The position numbers and the translations under genes are program-made. A model generated the notes under the pieces. That model made no database searches. It had not been told where the DNA came from and saw nothing but the letters and a program-made list of their open reading frames with translations. Source: Aplidium turbinatum (lineage: Eukaryota; Chordata; Ascidiacea; Aplousobranchia; Polyclinidae). From it: a DNA stretch of 64,000 nt. Positions 54,720-64,000 of this stretch are shown here, one piece after another. The DNA lies in assembly GCA_918807975.1 (NCBI GenBank), contig OU964918.1, forward strand, positions 26,520,477 to 26,584,476, in the 5' to 3' direction. Position 1 is the first letter of the stretch; the number at the start of each line of letters is the position of its first letter.

Positions 54720-55477
54720 TGAGGCAGCATTTGGGGTGTAGACCTGCAAATCTGGGCATCGATAGCACAAATGATGTCAATGTCATCTGCACTTTCCTCT
54801 CTATCGAAAGTTGTACCCCCTTCTGCTGGTAAGCGACTTAGAGCATCCGCATTTTGATTATCCGTCGTCTTCCTATACTCAATAGTGTATGTAAATTGCG
54901 ACAGAAAGAGTGCTCAACGAGCCAAATGGTTTACCTGTAAAGAAGGTGTCGATTTGGCCCGACCAAAAAGACTAAGTAACGGTTTATGGTCAGCGACCAA
55001 ACTGAAAGATCTACCAAAGAGGTAGCCTATTGATAAAAAAATATTTAGTGCTAAAAAAATAGACAAAGCCTCTTTCTGAATTTAGCTATAGTTCTCTGAG
55101 AGATTGCTAAAAACCGTTGAAATGTTTGCTATAGGCCGTTCTGTGCCATCTGGGTAACGGTGGAAAAACGTAGCAGCAATAACCACACTAAAAGCATCAC
55201 AAGCGACACCTACAAGTGACGCGTCGAAATGTGTAAGAACCTCATCAGTTGAAAGATAATCTTTGGGTTGAACAAAAGAGCTTTTTTTCCCAATCTCCAA
55301 GGAATATCCTTTTTCGTGAGACATTACAGTGATTCCGCTTCTCAACAGTAGAAACTTTGAATAAAATTGAAAGGAACCTAAAAACGAACGTCGAGAAGAT
55401 ATGTCAGTGGGGCCAGACATCTTTAGTATAGCGTTTATATCTTGGACATTCGAAGATGCCCAGCCTGGACAAGATGT
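54720..55477 (-). mobile_element. Ty3/Gypsy pol fossil, C-terminal part (RT thumb and RNase H)
   Basis: Minus-strand translation resembles the Gypsy reverse-transcriptase thumb (RSFLGSFQFYSKFL) and RNase H (LTHFDASLVGVACDA, then YPDGTERPIANIS, ADHKPLLSLFGR, NADALSRLPAEGG). It is a broken fossil and is the continuation of the 59,419-59,815 piece, from which it is separated by later insertions. No LTR seen. Confidence 0.85.
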
Positions 55478-55484
55478 GTCCGAG

Positions 55485-55911
55485 CATGGCCAGTTTGGCC
55501 ACTTGGAGATGCGGCCTGATTTGTCACATTTTGCAGATTTTGATTACAGCTACTGCTAGTGCTTGACTGACATTTTTTGAGATGTTTTTACTTTTTGCGG
55601 TTTCCTAATGACATAAAACTTTTTTGTTGCCTTGGGAAAGCAGTAGTAAATGAGAAAAAGTAAATTGAAAAACGCAAAATCAGACCATTATTGAACAATT
55701 AACAGTCTGACTAAAATCTTCGAAATCAAATTTTCTTTGTTTTTCAACATGTGAGGATGTTAAAACCTATTGTGTCATCTGGGGAAAAAAGTAAAGAAAG
55801 CGTAAAAATCTAACTTTTAGAAAAATTTATTTAAAAGTTCACCCAAAGTTAGAAAAACCTGGGAATTTCTGCAGAATGTGACAAATCAGGCCGTATTTTT
55901 TGGTGGCCATG
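55485..55911. mobile_element. CATGGCCA-ended MITE with 7-bp target duplication, copy 2
   Basis: The left end CATGGCCAGTTTGGCCACTT is followed by GGAGATGCGGCCTGATTTGT; the right end is GGTGGCCATG. The duplication GTCCGAG is exact (55,478-55,484 and 55,912-55,918). The interior is about 95% identical by eye to 17,052-17,469. It is inserted in the Gypsy fossil. Confidence 0.88.
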
Positions 55912-56769
55912 GTCCGAGGTAGGGGAAGGTCGGGTTAGTTGAGCCACTTTTTGCAATTTTTTTTATATGAGTTGCTTTTATTTCTTCATTCACAGTGCTC
56001 TACCTTCTGCGTATATTAAACAATATTTGTAGGAAAATACAAGCCTTATCGAACGACGACAACCACAGGTGTTTAAAAACTAGTAGTCAAATGGCTCAAC
56101 TAACACCACGGTAAGGGTTAGTTGAGTCACAGACTGGGGTTAGTTGAGCCATCATTTATTATTTTTGAAAACACAAATTTAACCACGTTTCTTTTCCAAG
56201 CCTTAGTTTATGTTTAAAGTAATAATATCAATGCATGAAAACAGGTTAACAATTGTTCCCAGAGTCGCTCGTAACTCAATGTGCAGATAAAATAATGAAG
56301 GTATCGCTACGGCATCCAAATAACACCATTTCATTATAGCTTGACCACGTTTATGAGCTTTCGTTGAGTTTTATTTAGTTCAAACAGATTTATTGGACAG
56401 TAAACAGACTTATCCAACGGCTGCAATCTATGTAAGGTGTGTGGAGGTATCGTAAGCATTATAACGCCCTTTATACACTGGCTCAACTAACACCGAAGGC
56501 AGTGGCTCAACTAACACCTTAACTATACCGCCATGAAAATGTTAAAACTACAGCAAAACTTCATGGCACACCATGCCGCTTTTTATTCAGAACGTACCGT
56601 AATTTGGGGTGAATAGGGACTGCGGGGTGAATAGGGACAAAAAATATATTTTTGTATGTTTTTAATAAAAAAAATAGTTAAACTTTATATTTCAAACACA
56701 ATATTTGCTTTGCAGATATATATAAGTTTATTGATAATTCAAGGCTGATAACTTTTTTGAATAATAATA

Positions 56770-57937
56770 GGGGAAGGTTTGGTTAGTTGAGCCGGGTAAC
56801 GGTTGATCCATCCGGTTTTATCGCAACGTCGTGCATGGTTAGTCAACCGTTTCATAACAAAAATATGGACAAACTTGAAGTCCATCAGCACATGTAGTTT
56901 TAGGGATTTTCTACAAGCAGAAAAATTGTGAAGCAGTTAAATGTAAAATGGTAGGTAAAAGTAGTTTTGAAAAAAATAAGAAATGTGTTATTTTTTCCTA
57001 CGATGTTTCATCGTTGTCTTAATGGAAATACTGGGATAGGTGAGGGTAACTTACTCTTTGTTTTAGTAGTTCTCGTTGCTTGATTAGCCAGTTGGTTCTT
57101 GGAAATTTTTCATGAATTTTGAAAATGATGGCGATGTTAACAGTTGAGCCACTTGCAATGTTCACGGTTGAGCCATGCCTTTATCATAAGGAATGTAGTT
57201 TATGAGCCGATGGTCCTTACGTATTGCCCTAATTTTGTTGTACCGTACTGTAATTGATGCGTAGAACTGGTGTCCTAGCCGGGGGCGGTCCACTGCCTCC
57301 CTTAAACTTCCATAAGAGTAGTTTTTTTTGTAATGCGCCAGTTTGAGGGTAATTTTTTTAGCACTACCCCCCTTATAAACTTATTTTTCTCGATTGCAAC
57401 GCCACTGGTTGCTAATGTTCGTTTTCTTCACAAACCTCGCGAAATCGTTTCAGAAAGATAAAAACACCTTCGTGCAAAGTTTCCTATTCAATGATTCTCA
57501 GTGTTTTCAGAAGTATAAATCTCTGTTCGTTCAATGTTCACTGTTTTTTCATTTTAGGCTAAGACACTAGACACAATACACAGTTTAAACTTTTTTTGAT
57601 TGTTTATTTGCAAGATGTTCAAGAGAAGAGTTTATTGTGTTTGATGCAGATTGAGCTCTGTTTTGGGATATCTTTTGGAAGTGAAATAATGGTGGATCAA
57701 CCGTGAACAACGGGTGGCTCAACCGTGAAATTTAGGGTATCATTTGAGCCGGCTAAATTTCAATTTTAAAATGCCGATAAATGATATAAATCGGGGTCAG
57801 TCGCAAACACAAACATGTTCACAAGAACCGCATAAGACTGAAATTTATCATGATGGATTCGGATTTTTGGTAAAGTTTGTCGTTAAATTTTTATTGCAGA
57901 AAAATCGATTTCTGGCTCAACTAACTAGACCTTCCCC
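56770..57937. mobile_element. TA-flanked element E3 (GTTAGTTGAGCC type) inside E2
   Basis: GGGGAAGGTTTGGTTAGTTG and the inverse of GGCTCAACTAACTAGACCTT between TA dinucleotides (56,768 and 57,938). Related to E1 by its ends but different inside, where GGTTGAGCCA/GGCTCAACCGTG words recur. A G/C-tract block at 57,270-57,420 may be a further element scrap. Confidence 0.88.
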
Positions 57938-58192
57938 TACTTATATTGCAACTGCACAGAGACCAAAATCACTTGGGCAAATTTTTTTCTTATTTATTTA
58001 TTATGGTCAAAACTTTGTTTGTGGAAATCGGTTTACAGGCAAATACACTTTTTCTGGGTTTGCACCTTGTTAGGTTGAGTATCCTACATATACAAAAAAA
58101 TTTTGGACCAACTACGTTTACGTTGATTGTGTGTATTTTTTATTTTATTTTTCATGACAAAAGTTTCAACTTTTGTGGGGTGAATAGGGACA

Positions 58193-58720
58193 ATGCCAAG
58201 AAATTACAAACCGAAGTGGGGAGCCAAGCGGCACAAAAAATATACCAGCACTTTGCAAAAAGCTCTTGAAGCTATAGATGGGGAAATGACATCACAAAAG
58301 TCAAGATAAAAAGCCCCAAGGAGGTCAGCTGGCTTTAGGAGAAGCATTAGAGGAACATCTAGTTGGTCGACTCTTGTTATGTGCACAATGGGGATAGCCC
58401 ATGGACAAATTTGGCATAAGATACATCGTAAAAGCTCAATTTGATAAAAGGGGAATTTAACACACAAAGTTTAAGAATAAGTTAATATGCCGGGTAATGA
58501 CTGAGTAGACTCGTTTCTCAAACGGCACAAAGATGTGTTGGCTCAAAGGCTGTGTCAAAATATCAAACGGTCAAGAGCTGCAATCTCCTTTACAGCCATA
58601 ATAGCTTTTTTGACAATTTTGAGAACACAAGAGATGTGCCGCCTGGAAACATAATGAATTATAACGAGACTCCAACCTCAGTGATGATCCTGGAAAGAAA
58701 AAAATTGTTGTTAAATAAAA
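58193..58720 (+). pseudogene. Pogo/Tigger-like transposase remnant in E2
   Basis: ATG at 58,193 starts MPRNYKPKWGAKRHKKYTST then LQKALEAIDGEM, the pattern of the N-terminal helix-turn-helix of pogo/CENP-B-type transposases. Further on, after frame changes, KRHKDVLAQRLCQNIKRSRA (helix-turn-helix 2) and SFFDNFENTRDVPPGNIMNY with a NYNET that corresponds to the NxDET start of the DDE domain. The catalytic core downstream is missing, so it is inactive. Confidence 0.75.
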
Positions 58721-59418
58721 ATTTAATTTTTCAATTTTTTGATATTTTATTTTAATAAAAAAGCTTTTTGCCTCATGCCAAGCACCAGCAGGTTCAAACA
58801 AACATTACTTCAAACCATCAAGTACCAAAGCTTCAGATACGGTGTTCCTATTCACCTCATGCGCAGATCGAAAAGGTTTAAAATTAGAAAAAATAAAATG
58901 TCCCTATTTACCCCAAAATTTGGGGTGAATAGGAACATCAGTTTTTTTCCAAATATCTCAAAATTCTTAGGATTTATAAAAAATACAAAATTACATAAAC
59001 ATAAGTCTAACATATGGACATAAGTCAAACTACTAAAAATGGCAACACTATATATTATTGGAAAAGCCTGTGTAGCAAAAACCTTTAAAATTGTCCCTAT
59101 TCACCCCAAATTACGGTAGCTTGTTTGGTAAGCTACCAAACAAATTAAATGAAACTGTCTCAGTAACCAAGTAAAAAAAAAAAATTATTAGACATAGGCC
59201 TACCTCTATTATCAAAATCTACTTTCCAAGGTCAAAACACAACTTTTTAACTTCAGCACCACATATATTATCAATCGTCAACTCAAACCAGACGGGAGAC
59301 CACGCGACGAGAAACTTTAAGATCACGTGATGATAAAATGTGGTTACCTCATCACATTTAAGAATTAAAAGGGGTGGATCAACTAACCCAGCGGCTCAAC
59401 TAACCCGAGCTTCCTCTA

Positions 59419-59815
59419 CTCTACCTGTGGTTGTGCAATGTGCAAACTTACACTTGTCTTTTCTACACCTCAGGCCATTTGAGTGAAGTTGCTCAATGAG
59501 CCGTCTGAGATTCTGGACATGCTTTTCAGCAATAGTGCCACTGACAAGAATGTCGTCTAAGTAGAGTGCGACTCTTGGAAGGTCGGCTGTAAGGCCGTGC
59601 ATTATCTTCTGAAATAACCTGGAGCAGAAAGTATTTCATAAGGTAAAACGTTTTGTAAAAGTAGCCTACACCAAGGTGAATGCTTAATGGGAGTCATTTT
59701 CGACTGTCAGGATTAAGTCGAATCTGATTGTAGATAGGCCTATCAGCTAAATCTATCTTGACGCGTACCCACCACCCAACTTGTGCATTAAGTCCTCTGG
59801 CAAAGGTATGGGGTG
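59419..59815 (-). mobile_element. Ty3/Gypsy pol fossil, RT palm part
   Basis: Minus-strand translation includes a Gypsy-like palm region: MHGLTADLPRVALYLDDILV with the YLDD strand, then HVQNLRRLIEQLHSNGLR. Upstream to 59,815 more decayed palm sequence is visible. It is a fossil split from its C-terminal part by a MITE and a nested TA-element cluster (55,478-59,418). Confidence 0.85.
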
Positions 59816-60330
59816 TTGACAGAGATGGGCAAGATCACCAGTATTGGTGGATTGATTTCAAGATCAAGATCACCAAACTATGTGATCTTGAAGATCAAGA
59901 TCGTGATCTTGAAGATCAAGATCACTTTTTGTGTACTTGAAAAAAATGAAGTTTTTGAACAATAATGTTGCAAAAAATAATTACTATAAGTAACCTGGGT
60001 AAAGGTATATAGTTGGTACTGTAGTTGCTAACTTTTACTTTTAACTACTCGATCGCTGGCCTAAGAATTGTAATAAGTTAGTGACTGTTGCTATTAGGCC
60101 TATCAATTGTTGACGTAGTTTGTGTAGAATCGCAACGTTACACCCAAGGCGAGGTTAATTACAGTAGTTCTGAAAAAGTCGCAAAATTTGCAATTAGTTT
60201 TATACTTTTTATTTATAATAAATAAATAAAAATAAACTTTGAACTGCATCATGTTTTACCAAATTTGTGTTTGGTTCATGTTTTTATTCGTGTTACAAAG
60301 TAGTTTTAACTTTCACTGTTTCACTGTATT
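59816..60330. repeat. Palindromic GATCAAGATC-rich block, probable hAT-type end
   Basis: CAGAGATGGGCAAGATCACC at about 59,820 looks like a hAT-type end. It is followed by about 90 bp in which GATCTTGAAGATCAAGATC recurs on both strands and can form hairpins (to about 59,935). No matching right end was found. The rest is AT-rich. Confidence 0.45.
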
Positions 60331-60430
60331 ATGTTCAGTTCAGTTGTTTTTATTTCTGACCATCATATCAAAAACAATACACGTCAAAATAGCAAAGGTC
60401 GAAAAAAAGGTAGAAGCGACAAAACGCGAA
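60331..60430 (-). repeat. LINE/SINE 3' tail, reverse-oriented relative of 6,785-7,041
   Basis: GTTCAGTTCAGTTGTTTTTA followed by TTTCTGACCATCATATC is the reverse complement of the 3' end at about 6,995-7,040, including the pentamer tail. Confidence 0.7.
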
Positions 60431-60604
60431 CGTTAAAACGTGCTTGTGACCAAAGTAAGTTATTGAGTTGAAAAAAAATTTGGCACGGTCGCAACACCTT
60501 CAGAAAAATTTAAGATGTAAAGGGAAAATAAAAAAATAAAATGTTACAAAAAAATAAAATAAAAAACATAAATTTAGGCTATTGCTTTATTAGCCCACAT
60601 AGCT

Positions 60605-60910
60605 TTAGCTGATATATTTAAGATTTGTATGGACAGTTGCTATGAAGATCGGCCATGGTGCGTTATCAAGAGTGCTGATGGTCGTAAGGGGAACACGTCT
60701 TGATGCGTTTAGCTCATAGCAAATAAGAGCAAGGCAGGCAAAGAAAACCCCACAAAGAAATCCTACCACGGGCAAAGCCATTTCAAGCGCAACGCACCAT
60801 GCCTTGCACGAATCACAAAATAGATAGGCTATAACTTGACGACATGAAAACAATGACAAACAAATAAAACAAACTAGCAAAAACAACATCATCATTTTGC
60901 GGAAATTCAA
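60605..60910 (-). CDS. Possible small membrane protein (101 aa), unrecognised
   Basis: Met at 60,910 starts a frame with a hydrophobic segment near residues 6-20 (MMMLFLLVCFICLSLFS), a Cys-containing loop and a second hydrophobic segment (MALPVVGFLCGVFFACLALI), then a polar tail to the stop at 60,605. A two-pass layout with several Cys is possible, but there is no family match, no promoter or poly(A) evidence, and random AT-rich DNA can produce hydrophobic frames. Confidence 0.2.
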   Translation of the reverse strand: MNFRKMMMLFLLVCFICLSLFSCRQVIAYLFCDSCKAWCVALEMALPVVGFLCGVFFACLALICYELNASRRVPLTTISTLDNAPWPIFIATVHTNLKYIS

Positions 60911-61365
60911 TTATACCCAGGAAAGTACTTATGTCTTGAAGATATCAAGCGTGCTTTGTTACAAAGTTGCGTTAATAAAGCGATAATTTTAGACCCCAGT
61001 CAGCTAAACTCGCTCACCTCCACACCGATCCAACGTTAGCAAACGTTGAATTAATGCAAAAATGACAGGCATCGCTGGCGGGGATGTAGTAGTGGCAGGG
61101 CCTCCGAGAGAAGTCAGCACTGGTCGGGAAACAATACAAAAAATGGGCCCCATAATATTCTTTGGCAAATATTGCGTTGCGTGTTCGTGATAAGCTGAAA
61201 TTAGCCTACTTTTCTCAGCATGAAAAGAACTTCGTTCAATGTAAAAATCATAATAATCACTGGATTGCACTTGCAGCAAAAACGCCATTGAGGCTAACTA
61301 TTTTGTCTAGAAAGCTTTGTAAACACACAATAGGCCTACAGGCAACGAAAATAGTTCAACCAAGC
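60911..61365. other. No recognised gene
   Basis: AT-rich spacer with overlapping short frames on both strands; none recognised. Confidence 0.35.
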
Positions 61366-61373
61366 ATTTAATT

Positions 61374-61593
61374 CAGGAGTGTCCAAGCTTTTTCCCATGC
61401 GAGCCAGATTTGATAATAAGTGTTCGCAGGCCAACAGCCACAATAATTTTTCTGAAAACTGCAAGTTGAATTTATATGATTTTTGTGTGTCTGCAGGCCA
61501 AAAATAACACATTGTACACCAACAGGCGCGGGTCATACAAAAACGTCTCGAAGGGCCGGAGTTGGCCCGCGGGCCAGACTTTGGACATCCCTG
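61374..61593. mobile_element. 220-bp hAT-like MITE with exact 8-bp target duplication
   Basis: CAGGAGTGTCCAAGCTTTTT at the left and GACTTTGGACATCCCTG at the right, with GGCCCGCGGGCC near the right end, flanked exactly by ATTTAATT (61,366-61,373 and 61,594-61,601). No coding content. Confidence 0.93.
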
Positions 61594-61601
61594 ATTTAAT
61601 T

Positions 61602-62262
61602 CAACCCTTTTTGGACTTTTTGCAACGCAAAGTTACGGATCACAGCATCAAATGATAACATTTTGCGGCGTCTGAATTGATGCACAACATGTATAGTTAG
61701 GCTTTTTAATCGGTTTTGAGTCACAGGCCTACTGGAGCGCAAACAATTCTTTACAAATTTCAGTAATTGCTAAAACCACGTTCTCGAAGCGCAACCGTTG
61801 GAGGTAGCTACCGGAACGAAAAAAAATCATAACAAAACTATTTGGAAAAACCTTTCGAAAGTTGCAATCAACGATTCCTTGTGTAGAGGTTATGGGGTGG
61901 TTCGTTCTGGTTTGCAGCTGAAGTTTGCTGTGTGGCTTTCTGTCAAAAGTACCAACTCATCCAAAATGTCTTCAAAAATGTCATTTTTGTAGCCTACAAA
62001 TGGTTTAAATTTGTCCCACATGCCTGCAACTGCACAACAGACATACGATAAAATTTTCATGGAACTTCAAACTCATCGACGATATGTTTGAGTTTGTTGA
62101 TACATTTGTCAATTCCAACAACTATCGAATCCTTTGCAATGTAGCCTACGGCAGAATGCATTTCCTTCGAATGATTCAGCTAGTTAAGTGGAGTTCCAAA
62201 AGCGTTCTGTCCTCAGGAAAAGAAAATCATTTTCTTTTAAATTTATTGCAACTGCAACTTTA
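61602..62262. other. No recognised gene
   Basis: AT-rich spacer, no feature recognised. Confidence 0.35.
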
Positions 62263-62273
62263 ACTTGCGAGTA

Positions 62274-62537
62274 TTTAACCAGCTTAGTGGCCGAGTGGTT
62301 TCGCCTTCGGCTCTGGTGCTGGTAGATCTGAGATCGATTCCAGGTCGGGTCAAACCGAAGACTTGAAAAACGGTACCGATTGTGTTCTATCCTGCATAGC
62401 GCAGTGAGAATGAATCGGGTAATAATGTGATAACATCGTAAACCTGATACAAATTAAAAATGAGCCCTGTCGCTAAAAGACCTTAGCTGTTGTAGAGCGA
62501 CAATAAATAAAACCATAACATTATTATTATTATTATT
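62274..62537 (+). repeat. tRNA-derived SINE with ATT tail, copy 2, 11-bp target duplication
   Basis: The head TTAGTGGCCGAGTGGTTTCG resembles a Leu/Ser-type tRNA A-box arm, with GAGATCGATTCCAG at the B-box position. The body shares TCGGGTAATAATGTG and the ATT tail with the 35,968 copy. ACTTGCGAGTA flanks both sides exactly (62,263-62,273 and 62,538-62,548), proof of target-primed insertion. Confidence 0.9.
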
Positions 62538-62548
62538 ACTTGCGAGTA

Positions 62549-63055
62549 GTAGCCTACTCTTCTCAGCATTCTCTTACTTAGATTACATCTTCCTTTAATT
62601 TCATTAAATTCATCAGTGAATCTTGTTTAGGACCGTAATCCACATAATGCAAAGCAGTCACAAACTTAAAACTGCTAGTTGTAGGCTACTTTAGCGTTGA
62701 CTCAGCTTCCGATCAAGCTCTTGTTGGTTCCAACTTGATGCATTTAAGAAACGTCTTTAGAGCTTTAATTGCAAAAGGGTATTGTCAAGCATTGGGTTTG
62801 ACTGCACCACGCCTTGATTACCCTCTGGAAGTCAATTTTCTTTGCAGGATGATAGGACAGCTTTCTTTAGATTTTTCAGAATTCTTCCTCTGACTAGGCT
62901 ATAACTTTAATGATGCCACTAGCTTACAGATAATCAATTACTCCACAAATGATAAGACATTTGAACAACGCTGTCTGTAGGCAACATTATGAATTCCAAC
63001 TAGATTAAAGCAACAACATCCATAAACAAAAAACTCAAATAAAGAAAAAACTCAC
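62549..63055. other. No recognised gene
   Basis: AT-rich spacer between the SINE and the LINE 3' end. Confidence 0.35.
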
Positions 63056-63435
63056 TACCTTCCAAAATCAGATCATGAGAAGCATGACCAACAAAAGGCT
63101 ACTTGACCACACGAAAACAGAAGATCTTTTAACTATGACAAAATTACATCCAGTTGCAACAATAAGTTAATAAAATCAAAAGTTTTAAAACTGTTCGGCC
63201 ACACTAAAAGATCACAATTCGGAATCAGCAAAGTTTGCACAAAAGGCAAAGTAGAAGGAAAAAGAAAACGTGGCAGACAACCAAAACGATGACAAGACAA
63301 CATCCAATCATGGACCGGACTCAACTTGGCGACACTGGGCGAGCTGGCTCAAAATCGCCACTCTTGGAAGCAAATAATTCATGTTGATGCGCAATCTGCT
63401 GAAGGCGGAGATGATGACTGATGATGATGATGATC
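63056..63435 (+). mobile_element. RTE-like LINE 3' end, 5'-truncated
   Basis: After frame changes it reads RLLDHTKTEDLLTMTKLHPV and then KRKRGRQPKRWQDNIQSWTG-like text, with the conserved Trp as a TGA stop here, and LNLATLGELAQNRHSWKQII, the C-terminus typical of RTE-type reverse transcriptase ORFs. It ends in a GATGATGATGATGAT tail like the 43,807 element but from a different subfamily. Confidence 0.8.
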
Positions 63436-64000
63436 CATAAACAAAAAATATACAGGATTTACTTACTTTAATCGTGCTTGGACTGATACCTTTACCTTTC
63501 CCAGATAACTTATGTTGGATACAACATCCTATGCCTGGCCAACTCAGATTTTGAAGTTAAGGTTCAGTTGTCAAGCAAAAATAGTTCCAGCTTAGCTAAA
63601 ACAGCACCAGTTTTCAAGTTGACACTATCAATACAATCGAAACCGTTCAGTGATACAGAAATCATTTCAGCTTCAGATTTTACGTCTTGAAGCTGTTCAA
63701 CATCGCCTACCTTAACACGAAAATGATTTGGTCTTGATGAGAAGCATCGAGAGTGACATTTACAATGATTGAGAAATACTTGTAACTACGCACTTCATTT
63801 AAGAATTTGTTGAATATTTAGTTGGTACATTTTTACTTTAGTACTAAAAATGGGCCCCCCTCAAAAGTGCAAATACAAAAAACTACTCGTTTTTCCTTTA
63901 CAATGTTTTGCTAGGGGGGAAACTGGCCCGACTTCCCCCCCCTCTCGGAGCCACTGGTTGCAAGTTTAAAGTATGCATTATATTGATCTAGCGTTAATTT
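63436..64000. other. No recognised gene
   Basis: AT-rich. A C-tract block at about 63,855-63,955 ending TCGGAGCCACTGG resembles a reversed hAT-type end, without a partner inside the window. Confidence 0.35.

Larger units (their letters stand above)
56597..59116 (+). mobile_element. TA-flanked pogo-like element E2 (GGGGTGAATAGGGAC type) inside E1
   Basis: Inverted ends CCGTAATTTGGGGTGAATAG and CTATTCACCCCAAATTACGG lie between TA dinucleotides (56,595 and 59,117). GGGGTGAATAGGGAC also recurs inside. Without E3 it is about 1.35 kb and carries remnants of a pogo/Tigger-like transposase. Confidence 0.88.
55922..59416. mobile_element. TA-flanked element E1 (GTTAGTTGAGCC type), outermost of three
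   Basis: GGGGAAGGTCGGGTTAGTTG and the reverse of GGCTCAACTAACCCGAGCTT are inverted ends between TA dinucleotides (55,920 and 59,417). GGCTCAACTAAC words recur internally (about 56,095 and 56,480-56,520). Removing E2 leaves roughly 970 bp with no coding sequence. Confidence 0.85.

Noticed and set aside
57270-57420. Fourth nested element in E3, by G- and C-tract ends
   Set aside because: Ends are only loosely inverted and no target duplication was found.

Overview
This 64 kb window is AT-rich animal DNA: two split host-type genes lie in a dense field of transposable elements. The organism cannot be named from sequence alone. GT-AG introns of up to 12 kb, BEL/Pao and Ty3 retroelements, RTE- and jockey-like LINEs, tRNA-headed SINEs and many hAT and TA-flanked miniature elements suggest an invertebrate metazoan, probably marine. 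A tunicate-like or other large-genome invertebrate fits, but a teleost is not excluded.

Host-type genes. (1) A plus-strand gene with coding exons 37,453-37,683, 40,154-40,358, 52,537-52,661 and 53,928-54,113 encodes a 248-residue short-chain dehydrogenase/reductase (SDR)-like protein. All junctions are GT-AG and in phase. It has a good nucleotide-binding glycine loop but lacks the catalytic Tyr-x-x-x-Lys. (2) A minus-strand gene with coding exons 13,985-13,853, 12,756-12,627, 11,993-11,855, 11,016-10,834 and 10,021-9,893 matches the DUF4806 family. Its promoter-like region and a probable untranslated first exon lie at about 14,694-14,945. The whole gene sits between inverted repeats at 8,602 and 15,533, so it may be cargo of a 6.9 kb transposon.

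Layout. 1-2,050: BEL/Pao and LINE fragments. 2,796-6,547: two hAT-like elements, the second filled by an 11-bp minisatellite of about 730 bp. 6,785-7,687: a LINE/SINE tail and a solo LTR. 8,602-15,533: the TIR-bounded DUF4806 segment with one hAT MITE and one hAT fragment inside. 16,670-19,293: an LTR split by an insertion carrying identical 116-bp direct repeats, a MITE and another solo LTR. 19,412-21,162: a young 5'-truncated LINE with one long open frame. 22,708-24,439: a hAT-like element with hexamer-rich ends and a GC-rich insert. 26,013-34,105: hAT remnants, a SINE and a hAT inside another hAT. 35,968-36,240: a tRNA-derived SINE. 37,453-54,113: the SDR gene, whose introns hold a hAT MITE, a foldback element with a telomere-like centre, a near full-length RTE LINE split by a TA-flanked MITE, a jockey-like fragment, a SINE and another hAT mini-element. 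54,720-59,815: a fossil Ty3/Gypsy pol split by a MITE and a three-deep nest of TA-flanked elements, the middle one carrying pogo-like transposase remnants. 60-64 kb: a LINE tail, a MITE, a SINE and an RTE 3' end.

Many insertions keep exact or near-exact target-site duplications, so element borders are given to the base. No rRNA, intact tRNA, CRISPR array or prokaryotic gene was seen.
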